A stretch of 64,000 nt of DNA. Source: Ochotona curzoniae (lineage: Eukaryota; Chordata; Mammalia; Lagomorpha; Ochotonidae). The translations under genes were made by a program, and so were the position numbers. The stretch lies in contig NW_024466599.1 in NCBI RefSeq assembly GCF_017591425.1, forward strand, positions 57,549,501-57,613,500, read 5' to 3'. The notes below the pieces were generated by a model. That model worked only from the letters and a program-made list of their open reading frames with translations. It had not been told where the DNA came from and ran no database searches. Below are positions 20,213-32,224 of the stretch, one piece after another; the first letter of the stretch is position 1; each line of letters opens with the position of its first letter.

Positions 20213-21245
20213 GTTCCAACTGGTACAAGCAAAAATTGGAGTGGGTGAAGGTTGGTTGGGCCTTGCCACGTCATCAGATAGCAGAGGCTGGCACTGGAGC
20301 CCAATTCTGTTAAGTTAAATGCCAGAATCACCTGGAGAGTGCACTATCCAAAAATTGGAGTGGCCTAGTAGGGAAATAGTGGGCACCTCCCTCATGGGTA
20401 ACAACTCCCACTGGAGAGCACGAAAACCAGGACAGGGACAGGGATGGCTAGACCGAAAGGCTTCTGCCAGTATGCGTGTGGGCTGGAGAGTAGGGCTGGT
20501 TGGGTTGAACTAGGGTTCAATGCCCACTGACATGTACAAGAGCTAAATGGGATGCAGGAGAGACTGAACAAGCCTGCCGTACATACTGGCATGTATGAAC
20601 CAGGGTAGGGAGCAGACATGGTGAGGGTAATGAGCCGCCCAAACTAGCCTGCAGCTCCCACTGGTTTGTGTGAGCACCGAGTATGAAGTGTTTAGGATCA
20701 AGCTAGACTACAATACCCATTGGTTCAAGTGGATGACAGGGCTGAAAACAGAACTGACCTAACAACTGAAATGACCAGCATGTGCATAAGCTGATTGGGG
20801 TGACAGACTGTGCCAGACACTGTACTGACACACTCACACAAGAATCAGGTTTGGGATCACCTCAGATGAAGTTTCTTTGGAGACCCTTCCAACTGAACTG
20901 CTGATCTCAGAACCCCAACCATGAAGACACTAAGTCAGCCAGTGGATTCTGAATAGGTTTCATCGTGATTGGAACAGTGAAATTGGCAACAATTCAGAAC
21001 TGTTAAACTATCAAAACTGCTTGAGCAGTACACTCAGAGTGTGCCTCACACTGGGGACCTGGGATGGGTGGGAGGCAGGGAGGGCTTTTCCCTTTGTTTC
21101 TCCCCTGACCCCAGATACAGGTAAAAAAAAATATTAGTGTGGAAACAATAGTATTACCCACTTTCCAGTAGCCCTGGGCCCATTTTACCCTAATCAACTA
21201 AGTAAGATCATTTTAAAAATTAATAAATTTTAAAACAAATGCATA
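20213..21245 (+). mobile_element. Unnamed A-tailed repeat, copy 2 (5' part missing)
   Basis: It aligns with copy 1 from about position 18,785 onward: 'gtgggtgaaggttggttgggccttgcca', 'cctggagagtgca', 'cccactgacatgtacaagagc', 'cagctcccactggtttgtgtgag', 'acccattggttcaagtggatgacagggct', 'gaactgttaaactatcaaaactgcttgagcag', 'cagtagccctgggcccattttaccc' and an A-rich tail. Divergence from copy 1 is substantial, so both are old. Confidence 0.8.
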
Positions 21246-22124
21246 ATCTTAAAAAATTAAAAAAAAATCATGATTATCAAAGTGGAAGAAAATATTGCAC
21301 TGCAGGACAAGGAATATTACCAGAAGAAAACTGTCTCAAAAATTCTAAAGGCATAAATTTCTACAGAATTTACCTAATATCATGTCAAAGAACATGAAAG
21401 ACAACTCAGAACTAAAGAATATTAGAGATAAATCCAATATTTCACTTGATTAACACCAGAATCAATAATGACAGACCAAATATAAATATACTGAAGGAAT
21501 AAACAACGCTCTCAATCAGCATTACTCAATATAATTGTATAGAAAACCAAGCATAACCATTCCAAAATACACAATATTTTTTATGCCTTTGCAATATTAG
21601 GCAAAATAGCTTATATGCAGGGGAAAATGCCTCAATAATATCAAAGATATAAATATTACAAAATATGTTTTCTGTAAAAATGATATTAAAGCAGTGACTG
21701 ATCACAGGAAAGTAATGTGAAAATATGAAAAGTTTATACTCAGTATCAAATAACTCATACTGAATAGTAATTATGTGAGTCACTATTTTTAATCAAGAGA
21801 TAACATTACAACATATTTTTGTGCAACACAATAATGAGGGAAATTTATAAATGCAAGGTTGACATCGGAAGAGAAATAAGTAAAATTATTCTATCATAAG
21901 AAACAGAGAAAGTAAGGAAATTAAGTCCATCCTATTTTCAATTAACCATATAATATACAGAGAAACAGGCAATGAGACACAAAGTTTACTGCTTGAGAAG
22001 ACACTAGCAACGCATATTAAGAGAGGTTAAAAAGAGAAAAGTAGCAACCCTTCGAACTACAAAAATGAAGGGGGACACACCAATACTGATATTCCTACAG
22101 AAAATAACAAGTAAAGAATACTAT
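21246..22124. other. Unassigned AT-rich DNA
   Basis: No gene or confident repeat. The A-rich plus strand could be eroded LINE sequence, but nothing specific is recognisable. Confidence 0.4.
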
Positions 22125-22360
22125 AAGGTGTTTACAACAGGGAAGGTTTTTCGGTGCTACAGACTAAGCTACTGTTTCATAAGCCCACATGTGTTTTCAG
22201 AGGTCTTGATGGAATGATAGATGTGCTGCTTCCAATTCAGGTTCCTGCTAACACACCCTGGAAGCAGTGGATGATGATCAAAACATGTCAGTTCCTACTA
22301 CTCACACAGGAGCCCAATGGAGCTCCTGACTCCTGATGTTGGTCTGGCCTAACTGTGTGT
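22125..22360 (+). repeat. Old C-SINE, sense, eroded
   Basis: 'tgctgcttccaattcaggttcctgctaacacaccctggaagcagtggatgatgatcaaaac' and 'agctcctgactcctgatgttggtctggcc' give the middle and 3' half of an old SINE. The B-box region and tail are poorly preserved. Confidence 0.6.
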
Positions 22361-22449
22361 ATAGAAAAATGTAAAAATATCCTTGAATTAACACAATTTG
22401 GCACAGCTGAAAGTAGACTAGTCCTTTATCAACTAGAGAAATCAAATTC

Positions 22450-22755
22450 TGGAACAGAAACTTAGCATAGTAGCTAATAGTCCCACATCAGTGTCCTTGG
22501 GTTTGATTCTCAGCTCAAGCTATTGATTGCAGTCTGCTGCTTAATGCAGATCCTATGAGAAAAAATTTGATGTCTCAAGTAATTTGTTTCCTAACCCATT
22601 GACGGGGGACCTGGATTGCATACTCAGTTCCTGTGTTTGGCTTTGGCCTATGCGTGACTGTTATGGGCCTTGGGGATGTAAATCAGCAAGCGAAAGATTT
22701 TTCTCTTTCTCTCTGCTTTGGCCTTTCAAATAAATTGAACTGTAGTCTTTTTTGG
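22450..22755 (+). repeat. Old C-SINE, sense
   Basis: 'cagcttagcat'-type head remnants, 'gtttgattctcagctc' (B-box half), 'ctgcttaatgcagatcc', 'gggggacctggattgcatactcagttcctg', 'gatgtaaatcagcaagcgaaagattt' and 'ggcctttcaaataaattgaa'. Strongly diverged. Confidence 0.65.
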
Positions 22756-23184
22756 TTTTTGAATTATTTATTTAGTGACACAGGATGTCTTTGACAATAA
22801 TGTAAATATTCATATGATTGTTTGAAACTACATACTAATCCAATATAAACATAAAACTACAATATTAACATATATAGCCCTCTATAAAAATAGCAAACTA
22901 AATATGAGTTTGTATTGATATCTTCCAATCTGACCCTTTATTAGGTATATCTTTCTAGTTCTAAGAACTGGCTCTACCATCCACCATGCATTTGCAATAT
23001 ATAGGTATAAATATGAGAACCGTGAGAAACAGCTGTAAAATAGAGTACAATGTTTACATGCAGCTGCTTTTGATTTTAGTTTTAGTAAATCCAGTCATTA
23101 TCAGTGACAGTCAGTACTTTTTTTCACTTCAATGATAGTTTTGAATTAATCATAGGCTTCATCACACTTTTCCAGAATTTTCTA
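22756..23184. other. Unassigned AT-rich DNA
   Basis: I see nothing I can name. Confidence 0.45.
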
Positions 23185-23490
23185 TTATCGTAAAATATTG
23201 TTTTATTTATTTTATCTGAAAGGCAAAGTGACACAGAGAGAGGAAGAGATAGCAGGAGATCTTCCACATGGTTTACTTCCAAACTTCCCACAACCGGAAG
23301 AACTACACCAGGTTAAAGTCAGGAGACAGGAATTCTACCTGTTACTCAAAGATGGTGTGAACCATTTATCTTCTGACCTCTCAGGCACAATTGTATAACG
23401 ATGGAATATGATTGTGTACTCAAACTGCTGTTCTGTCACTGAGCGTAGGGCATGTAGCCATTTCAAGTGTTTGTTTAACCTGTTGTGCAT
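23185..23490 (-). repeat. Old C-SINE, antisense
   Basis: 'ttgttttatttattttatctgaaaggcaaagtgacacagagagagg', 'gatcttccacatggtttacttcc', 'aggttaaagtcaggagacagg' and 'aacctgttgtgc' at the head end. The middle differs strongly from the consensus. Old. Confidence 0.7.
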
Positions 23491-23691
23491 AATTCCATCA
23501 ATACTGATATTTTTTTTAAGTTGTATAAAACATGGATCACTCTATATACTGTACAGCTCTACAGGTTTGCAGAAATGAATAATATCATACACTTAGCACT
23601 GCAATAATATGCAAAAGTTATACCTTGTATGCTTCATTCATTCAACCTGTCTTTCCTGCCACTCTTTTCCTGAAAACTATTCATTTATTTT

Positions 23692-24095
23692 TTCAAAACA
23701 CATTTATTTTCATTGGAAAGAGAGGTTTATTTTTCTTTTTCTTTCTTTCTTTTTTTTTGTTTGTTTAACAGAGAGGAGAGACTCATTCACTGGCTCACTG
23801 CCCAACAGCCAGAGCTGAACTGATCAGAAGCCAAGATCCAGGAGCTTCTTTGGCTCTCCGACTTCAGTGCAGGGTCACAACTGCCACAGCTGAGCTAATG
23901 TGAATCCAGAGTCAAGAGGAGTCCTGTATCCCATGCAGGAGCAGGGTCCCAAAGCTTTGGGCCACTCTCAAATGTTTTCACAGGCCACAAGCAGGGAACT
24001 GGATGGTAAGCAGAGTAGCCAGGGTAAGAACCGGTGCTATATGGGATCCAGGCAGAAGCAAGGTGAGGACTTAGCCATTAGGTATCACACTGGGC
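23692..24095 (-). repeat. C-SINE, antisense, with internal partial duplication
   Basis: A reversed SINE about 80 bp longer than usual. The block 'gagctgaactgatcagaagccaagatccaggagcttctttggctctccgacttcagtgcagggtca' is followed by a second, diverged version ('gctgagctaatgtgaatccagagtcaagaggagtcctgtatcccatgcaggagcagggtccc'). A pyrimidine-rich simple repeat (ctttttctttctttctttttt) splits its tail region at about 23,732-23,766. The head ends near 'cacactgggca'. Confidence 0.8.
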
Positions 24096-25014
24096 ATTAT
24101 TTTTACATTTTTAATGTAGATAATAAATCACTTAAAATTTATAATTTCCATTATCATATTTCTTTTATGTTTCTAAGATATTTGTGGATGAAACTTCCAG
24201 AAAAGCAGACATTGTGTTGGTTCTTTTATTTGTTTTCTCCTCTGATTTGTTTATACTTGTGCTTAGCCCATAAAAGGTACTCGAATATTTGCTAAATCAC
24301 TGCAAAAATATTTTTAAACAAGAAAAAATAAATAAAATCAAAGAGGATTCATGGCGAAACAAAAAAGAGGAGGGGAAAAGAGAGGCGAGTGGAATGAAGA
24401 AGGGATGGGTTATCTAAGGAAAATGCTAAACATCAGTTTACACAACATACAGTGAGAACATGGGTATCATCAACAGTTTCAAGAGTGTAAGACACTCTAG
24501 GGAACAAACTGTCTAATGTTCCCAAACATAATTAAAACAAGAATGAAAGCAGGAGAAAACAAATTAAAATTCTTTAAGGGAGATAAACCTGTTGAAATGC
24601 ATGAGATGTGTTTTGACACTGGCTCAAATAATCAAAATATTAAAAATAGGAAACATTTATGATAATTTGGATACCACTGGCTGTGCATTGTATGAAGAAT
24701 TGCTAGTTATTATTATATTAATATTAAATTAGATGTATAATTATATAACATATAAAATATAACATATAATTAATGATAATTGAGACCATGTTGGTGGTAT
24801 TAATATTACATATTATAATCAATATTATTACAGTAAATATTATATTAATGTCATGCTGGATGTTTTTAAGCATGCATTTTAAATGACAAATAATTTTATA
24901 TTCGGCATTAGAAAATAATATAATTTCCTTCTCAAAACACATGAAAGCTTTGCAATGTTTGGGCCCACATATTTCGTGATCTGACCCTGAACATTTTAGG
25001 GAGAAAGGAGGAGT
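24096..25014. other. Unassigned, very AT-rich
   Basis: No gene. From about 24,700 to 24,860 the sequence is almost pure A+T with many atta/taat repeats. Confidence 0.45.
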
Positions 25015-25265
25015 TCAGTGCTGGCACTGTAGCATGACTTAAGGCATGATCAGCTGTTCTAACATTCTCTGCTTCTAGCTGAGTTCTGGGATAACACTCA
25101 TGAGAAAGCAGAGGGAAGTAGGCCAAGTTCCTGAGTCCCTGAATCCATTTGTGTGGACCTGGAAGAATCTTTGCCCTGGTCCAGCTGTGACTGTTGTGCT
25201 CATTTGAAGAGTGTAAGATCTCTTTCTCTCTTTGTAACTTGATGTTCTAATAAACACAACCAAAA
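25015..25265 (+). repeat. Old C-SINE, sense, eroded
   Basis: 'gtgctggcactgtagcatgacttaaggc' (head), 'ctgcttctagctgagttctgg', 'gtgtggacctggaagaatctttgccctggtccagctgtgactgttgtgctcatttgaagagtg' and 'gatctctttctctctttgtaacttgatgttctaataaac'. Confidence 0.65.
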
Positions 25266-27229
25266 ATCCCTTTAGAAAGAGAAAGAGAAAAGAGGAGCTT
25301 TGGGGCATTTTTTAAAAATATCCTTGATAAAACTGGAGGATAGTATGTCTCTGGGGAAGGTCATAAGCAGAGTTATCTTGTATATTAAAGAATAAAATCA
25401 TATTGGGTGCACTGAAATTATGACATTTGTAATGGGGACAAAAAAGTCACATTCAGAAGCATTTGAGAAAGCATTTGATGTTGACTGCTTTAGAGAGCCC
25501 AAACAACTGAAATTAAGAAAAATATGTACTATTTTATACTGATTTTTTGATCGCCATTCAATATATTTATCCATAATTAGAAACCAACTTGCTCCATGAC
25601 TACCCATGACGTTTCACACAGTTTTCCTGGAAGTTTTCTATGACATCTCATGTTTTAGTTCAGCTTAGTAGATTGGCTCCCCATAAGAACCTAATCATAT
25701 TTTTAGCATATTTGTTAATTAATTGTTCTGGTATACAAAATTCCATAAAATTTCGATTGGGAGATAGCAAACCAAAATAAATGATAATATATAGGAGATA
25801 TACTCCAGCAGAGATAATATTTGAAGTTCCTGGTTTGGCTCTTTAGGAACAAACCAGGTAGTTTTGATAAGAATTTAGATTAGATTAGGTTATACCATGT
25901 AACAGTATTGCAGGGAATTTTACACAAAAAGACCAAGGCAGCCTTGATTCTTTTGTCACAGCAAAGGATTTTCATGTGGACACTGTCAGTAAACAGTGCA
26001 AGACTGATTAAAGCTGTTTATATGTGTGTGTTAAAGATAGAAACTTCCTACACAGTATGAGGAGGAAGGTTTTCAAGAAAGACCCAAGGAAATGGTAGAA
26101 CATGTGTGTGTTACTTTTTTGCTATATTATAATAATAATATTTATTACTATTATTTTCCATGATACAGTTTTGAAGATAAAGGGATCATTCTCAGCTGAA
26201 TGAAATATCATATTTACCAACACAAATGTGATCTAATGAAAATAATAAACATTTTATTCCTTTTCTAATTTACCAGGTTTGTTTATATCCATCATGCTGC
26301 TGAGTGTTCCTCAATATTCATTCAAAATTCTCCATTGCAAAAATTCATAATGTGTCCAAATGTTTCAATCCCAGAAACAATGTACACATATTGACTTCTC
26401 CAGCATTATTCCCCAATTCTGGACATGTCAGAAAGAACCCCCTGGCAATGTTCCATATTTCAGAACGCTTAGGACTTTGAAAACTTCAAAGTTCACAGAT
26501 GTGAGTTATTATTACAAAGATGATAAAATGTCAGTTTTGTAATTCTATTTCTATATTGAAAACTCTGTATTGCTCATTAGAGCCTCCTTCACAAAAAAAT
26601 GAAGTGTCCATTGTACTTGACATGGTACAAAGCTTTCAGAACTCTCTAGAAAGCAAGGGCAGACTCCAGTCAAATGTCAGAAAGAATTCATTGTCCTGAG
26701 GCACAGAGTCACGTGGACGCAAAGAAAATAAAAAAACAAGAGAGCTTGGAAGTGGATTCATTACAAATTGAGCTACCAGTTTGAGACTCAACTCTCAGGA
26801 ATTGTGACACAAGTTATGAAAACACTATTTTGATGTTCTAAATTGGTCGTAATATTGTTGTGTAAAGTAGAGAGACTTTAAGAAGTTTGATTTACAAAAC
26901 AGGAATTATATGATTGTTTACTTTAGATGTAAATTTCCAGATATTTTAACAGAAATTGTGATTAACAACTTCTTGCATAATAGGTGTGATAGCAAAATTG
27001 AAGGAGGAACTCCAACGAACTACATTCTGTTAAATTTTCAACCTGATGTTCACTCCCTGAATGCATCAGCTGCACTGGTGATCTTAGATTTGAATGGCTT
27101 GGGCCATTTTCTGCACCAACACTTGCTGCTTCAAATTGCATTTATGTTTTGAGATGGCCTCCTTTCCACAAATCCAAGAACCAACACACCTTCTTCAATG
27201 AGTTAACCTGTGTATTTTGATTTTAGTGA
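25266..27229. other. Unassigned DNA
   Basis: I find no gene, exon-like frame or named repeat. Open frames of 60-80 codons are scattered and unsupported. Confidence 0.4.
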
Positions 27230-27545
27230 GAGGCACAACAGCAAACACTTGTCACAGCAGTTGACTTGCTATTTATTACATCTGTATCCTCTATCACAGG
27301 GAATAGTTCAAGTCTCAACAACTTCACATCCAATATAGCTTCCTGCTCCTGCACACTCTCAAAGAAACAGATAGTAGTTCAAGCTGTTGGATCCCTGTCA
27401 CCTACTGAACAGGGTTTTAGGTTCCTTGCTTCCATGTGGTACAACCCTGGAGGTTGTGATCATTTGGTGAGTGAATTAGATGATGAATGGGCTCTGTTTC
27501 TCCTTTGGCCTTTCAAATAAAATGAAAATAAACAAGTTCTTTTTA
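27230..27545 (+). repeat. Old C-SINE, sense
   Basis: 'cacttgtcacagcagttgacttgct' (head), 'agttcaagtctcaaca', 'cttcctgctcctgcacactctc', 'agttcaagctgttggatccctgtcacc', 'ttggtgagtgaattagatgatgaatggg' and 'ggcctttcaaataaaatgaaaataaa'. Old subfamily. Confidence 0.7.
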
Positions 27546-29547
27546 ATAGAGCGAAACACAAAGTAAACGCTATGAAACTCTTCCTTTCACTTCAACACTT
27601 AGATGTGTTAAGTGACATGGTTTCAACATTATCATGCCTCGGGAAATAAACAAGTCCACGGGATAAGAGAGGAGGGGCATGGACCATAACTGGAGTGGCT
27701 AGCACATATACACTATCCTATGCTGTTCCATTTATAACATTATAACTTATTTCACAGGGGATCAAAGAAATTATAATAGTAACATACATATGTTCCATAT
27801 GTTTCATAATATATGTATGAAAACATTTGAAGCTTTAATAGAACTGCCAAAATATGACATAAAGAAGCAAACTGAACACATGCTCTAGGATACATTCAAT
27901 GATAGGTTGCCATAAAACTTGAAATGTAAAAAACACAATATCACATTTCTGATTATCAGGAAGAATAACATAATAGAATTACAATAAGAGTTGAGTGCAC
28001 ACTGAGGAAAAATCAGGTTATTTGAGGGAGGTCTTGTTTTTGGTATGCCCATATTTTAAAGAGAAAAAAAATAAAGCTTGATTGAATTCTCTTTCTCTCC
28101 TTGGCTGAATTCATGTGAGTATACCTATTAACTACTCTGTTATTTTCCTACTTGTAAAGTACACGTAATAATCCATTCACTGTGACTTTCACAGACCTAA
28201 ACTGAGAATGCCATATAGAAATGTAAGTTCTATGAAAACTAAACCATGAAAAATAAGTCTGTGCCTATTGCCCGGAAGATAAGAAGGCATATGTCTGAGT
28301 ACTATGCTTTAAAGATTGCCAAATTATCTTCCTTTGCCTAGCAGCATCAATAGATTAAATCTGATAGCAATAACTTTTCCAGAAAATAATACCAATTCAT
28401 GAAAGAATGTGACACTTTCTCTCTCTTACACATTTATGCAGACACATAAGTATATACAAAAAGCAGTAGATGCAAATGCTACGAGTTGTAGAAGAAGACG
28501 ACGACGACAATGATGACAACGATAACACCAGGACAGAAGACATTAAACTGCGCCAGTGTGAACCATGAGTCACAACCCATGAGATCAAGGAAATATTTCC
28601 AACATCAGAACGATGCTTTGAGAAAAATGGAACAGGAAATGAACAAATATGTTCTCCTGACAGATCCCTGGAATTCATGATTTCAAATTTGCTTAACAGA
28701 CTTAGAATGCATTTAACCTTCTCTGACAAAACAATTACATTCATTATTCCATGAGCATAACGATACATGTTTTAATTTTTAGTTTTTAAAGCCCATGTCC
28801 CTAATCTTTCACTTCCTAAACATTACTAAAGGTTAGCTCAAATTGATTGCAACTTAACTTTATGGATATAATTCAAAAATTTTTTATATTTATGGCAAAT
28901 ATTTGCTCCTCTCACTCAGGTTTTTTATTTTTTCCATAAGACATATTGAAAACTAAAGATTCTTCCGAGACTTTTGTACTTTTCTTAGAAATAATTTCTG
29001 TTTCATCATCTTCCTAGAAAAAAATCTCTCCAACGTTTCAAACCTAATAGAGTAGAACTCAAATTTGAAACACAATCTGTCAATGGAAATGGTCAAATTA
29101 ATGTAATGAAAATGCTGCTATATATGATTCATTCTGACTTTAGAAAAATAGAAGTTAAAACAGGGAAAGCTTAAAAGTGCATTTGGCTCTTGAAGGCACA
29201 ATTTCCCATCCAAATTGAGAGAATCTTGTTTGACATCCAGGTCAGATCAATCTATAAAACTGATTTAATTCAAGTTGATTTGATTTGAATCTAAAAGTTC
29301 AGCTGGGTTCTTACTGATAGAGACTCTTCGTTTAATAATATTTAGTACAATATACTGCATGGAATATGAATGTGGAAACTATCATGCATTAAATTAAGAA
29401 ACGCACCAAAATGGAAAATTCCTCTGTATAGATCAAAAGCAGTTAGCTGACCATTATTATTATCGTCTGAATAGATTCACACTTTTAAAGTCTAAAATAT
29501 ATTTGTTTCTCTGAGTCACAGGTTCCTCAAAACACAACTCTGTTCAC
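27546..29547. other. Unassigned DNA
   Basis: No gene or named repeat is evident. A short GAC/GAA-rich run (gaagaagacgacgacgac) lies at about 28,490-28,510. Confidence 0.4.
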
Positions 29548-29695
29548 ACAGACACACACACACAAACACACACACATACACACACAGAGCAAAATGGAAA
29601 AGGAGAGAGAGTAGAAGAGAGAAGATGAGATAGAGTAGGGAAAGGGCAGGGAGGAAACGGGTGGAAGGGGCGGGGAGAGAGAGATTTGAAGAAAA
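29548..29695. repeat. CA microsatellite followed by a purine-rich (GA) tract
   Basis: (CA)n with interruptions at about 29,548-29,586, then about 100 bp almost free of C and T on the plus strand (gagagagagtagaagagagaag and similar). Simple sequence only. Confidence 0.85.
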
Positions 29696-29837
29696 GTGAT
29701 TATTACATGATTTTCAACCTTACTTTTTGTGAGTGTGTGATATGTTTACAAACAAGTGCTTCTAAGTGCAGAGGCTAAGTACTCAATCAGCTTATGAGGC
29801 AATTTTATTTGACCTTTAAGCAGCCATCAGGATCTGA

Positions 29838-30098
29838 GGCAGGCATTTGGCACAGCAGTTGATATGCCGCTTTTGGTATCAGCAACCCAAACCTAGGTCA
29901 AGTCCTGGCTTTATGCATCCCCGTTTCCTGCTGATGCACACTCAGGACATTTGCAGGTAATGACTCAAATATTTGAGTCCCTGGAACCCAAATGGAACAC
30001 ATTGAATTCCGAGCTCCTGGATTCACCTTAACCCAGCAGCCTCATATGTTTCAGGGATTTGAGATTAAAGTTGTGCATGAGTGTTCTGTCTCTTTTTG
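29838..30098 (+). repeat. Old C-SINE, sense, tail replaced by a microsatellite
   Basis: 'ggcaggcatttggcacagcagttgatatgcc' (head with A-box region), 'ggtcaagtcctggct' (B-box half), 'gtttcctgctgatgcacactcagg', 'gagtccctggaacccaaatgga', 'gagctcctggattcaccttaacccagc', 'tctgtctctttttgct'. Its pyrimidine-rich 3' block runs straight into the TTCC repeat. Confidence 0.72.
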
Positions 30099-30195
30099 CT
30101 CCTTCCTTCCCTTCCTTCCTTCCTTCCTTCCTTCCTTCCTTCCTTCCTTCCTTCCTTCCTTCCTTCCTTCCTTCCTTCCTTCCTTCCTTCCTTCC
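30099..30195. repeat. (TTCC)n microsatellite
   Basis: About 97 bp of nearly perfect TTCC repeats (roughly 24 units) with one interruption near the left end. It probably grew from the pyrimidine-rich 3' region of the adjoining SINE. The Ser/Phe/Leu/Pro-rich frames across it are artefacts. Confidence 0.97.
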
Positions 30196-30979
30196 TATCA
30201 GCCATCATACATTTTCCATCATCTATTTACAATCTATCTTTATTTCATGAAAACATTATTTTAAAAAAATTCTTAAAGGAAATCATTAAAATCTCTTTAC
30301 AAGGACCCAAGTGACAGCTTAATTATGTGGTGTGCTAATACTCCCAAGGAAGTAGAAATAGAAATATCCCTCCCTGGTGCTAAAGTAAAACTTCTCAAAG
30401 TAGACTTGTGCTTAGAGTTCAGGAGGCAATTAAGCCAAGTTAATAATTCTTATCTGTTCCCAAGACAATTGGCTTGGGATAAGAAGTTACAGATACTAAA
30501 AAAGCACAGAAAAACTGGCCAATTCAATGTTTTCTTAACTAACAGTAAAAAAAAAACATATAGGAACAACTGTGTAGACACAGTATATACTTCCTTCCTT
30601 CTAGCGATTTTCATTCAGTAATCCTTAGAATGTTACAGGGGTTGGAACTAATATGTACATTCTAGATTATGTCTGTTATTAAGGAATTTGGGAAAGTCAT
30701 AATTGGAATTCTTTAAATCTGAAAACAGACATACAAATTCAAATTATTTTCTTTTTCTTAAACAAAGAGCTACAGAATCATGCCAGTTTTGATTCTTAGA
30801 TGCCTTGGTACTACTAGGAGACTGCAGAACCGGTAATTCGAGTAGGAGATGGATCTTACCGGAATGTCCACGGGTTACTGAGGACAGGCCTTTATAAAGT
30901 AGTTCTACTGTGATTTCTTCAGTTTTCATGAAAAGGTTGCTTTAACAGTCAGTTTAAACCCAATCACCATGTTTGCTGA
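30196..30979. other. Unassigned DNA
   Basis: No gene. A 98-codon plus frame at 30,325-30,621 has no recognisable domain. The right part may belong to the LTR-like element that ends near 31,155. Confidence 0.4.
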
Positions 30980-31155
30980 ATAACCATATAATCAAAACTC
31001 TTTATATGTTTCACCATCTCCTTCAAACCTCTCTCCAGAGCCACTCTAAGTATCATGCAACACAGTCTTTTCTGAAACCAAGACCTAAATAAATCCTTCT
31101 GTTTTTGTGTGCAGCTTTATGTTTTTTGGTACAGCAAGTAAAAACCTAACAAATA
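30980..31155 (+). mobile_element. Probable MaLR-type LTR 3' end, sense
   Basis: 'aaaccaagacctaaataaatccttctgtttttgtgtgcagctttatgttttttggtacagcaagtaaaaacctaaca' has the layout of MaLR LTR ends: AATAAA, then a short pyrimidine-rich stretch, then '(g)gtaYagcaa...aacctaaca'. The upstream limit is unclear. Confidence 0.4.
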
Positions 31156-31453
31156 TGCTAACATTATTCACTTTCAAGTCATTTGAAAATAATTTAAATT
31201 TACAGCAAAATTACACATTTAAAAATAATGCCCATGATAAAGATCTCAATGAATATAGACCACATATGTGATCCAAGATACACAAGTAACTGATAAGCCT
31301 TTTAAATCATTACCTAGTGATGACGTTGTTTCTCCTATAAAATTCAAGTTAATAAATGTTAACATAACTTGCCAAAATATCATATAATCATTTAAATAAA
31401 TAACTAGAGAAACTTGGGGAGCCATGTAAACAATATAAATATAGGATGGATTA

Positions 31454-31799
31454 AAAACAGAGTATGTAGAGCCTGGCGCCACAACCTAATGGCTAAAGTC
31501 CTCACCTTGTGTGCACAAGGATCCCATGGGGGGGCTGGTTCATGTTCCTGTGGCCCCACTTCCCATCCAGCTCCCTGCTTGTGCCCTGGAAAAGCAGTCA
31601 AGGAGTTCCCAAAGCTTGGGGACCCAGCACCCACATCAGAGACCCAGAAGAGGCTCCTGGCTCCTGGGTTCAGATTGGCTCAGCTCCGTTCATTGTGAGC
31701 TCTTGGGGAGTGAATCAATGGTCAGAAGATATTCCTCTCTGTCTCTCCTCCTCTCTGTATATCTACCTTTCCAATAAAAATATATAACAAATATATCTT
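31454..31799 (+). repeat. C-SINE, sense, left part of a nested pair
   Basis: SINE head 'gcctggcgccacaacctaatggctaaag' at 31,470, then 'cttcccatccagctccctgcttgtgccctgg', 'cccagaagaggctcctggctcctggg', and a tail reaching 'ccaataaaaatat' at about 31,783. A younger SINE inserted in the tail. After it the old tail and flank resume, and a weak duplication (31,454-31,468 against about 32,147-32,159) may be its own target repeat. Confidence 0.9.
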
Positions 31800-32143
31800 G
31801 GGCCGGCGCGGTGGCACAAGTGGTTAACGTCCTCGCCTTACACGCCCAGGATCCCATATGGGCGCTAGTTCTAATCCCGGCAGCCCCGCTTCCCTTCCAG
31901 CTCCCTGCCTGTGGCCCGGGAGAGCAGTCGAGGACGGCCCAAAGCTTTGGGAACCTGCCCCCGCGTGGGAGACCCGGAAGAGGCTCCTGGCTTAGGCTCG
32001 GCAAAGTATCGGCCTTTGCGCTCACTTGGGGAGTGAATCATCAGATGGAAGATCTTCCTCTCTGTCTCTCCTCTCTGTATATCTGCCTTTCCAATAAAAA
32101 AATAATAAAAATAAATCTTTAAAAAAAATAACAAATATATCTT
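31784..32143 (+). repeat. Young C-SINE inserted in the tail of another SINE
   Basis: Full-length SINE at 31,800-32,127: 'gggccggcgcggtggcacaagtggttaa' (A box), 'ggttctaatcc'-like B box (gttctaatcccgg), 'cccgcgtgggagacccggaagaggc' and an AATAAA-rich tail. It is flanked by perfect 16-bp repeats ataacaaatatatctt at 31,784-31,799 and 32,128-32,143. It is among the least diverged copies here. Confidence 0.96.
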
Positions 32144-32224
32144 TACAAAAGAGTAGGTAAAGTAAGAATTATTTTGTAGACTGATTCCTCCATAAAAAAT
32201 CTACTGAAGTGTATACATCAATAC

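Noticed and set aside
28490..28525. GAC/GAA run as an Asp/Glu-rich coding exon
   Set aside because: Short simple repeat. Neither strand gives a supported exon.
30059..30314. Proteins with repeated Ser-Phe-Leu-Pro
   Set aside because: They are translation of the TTCC microsatellite.
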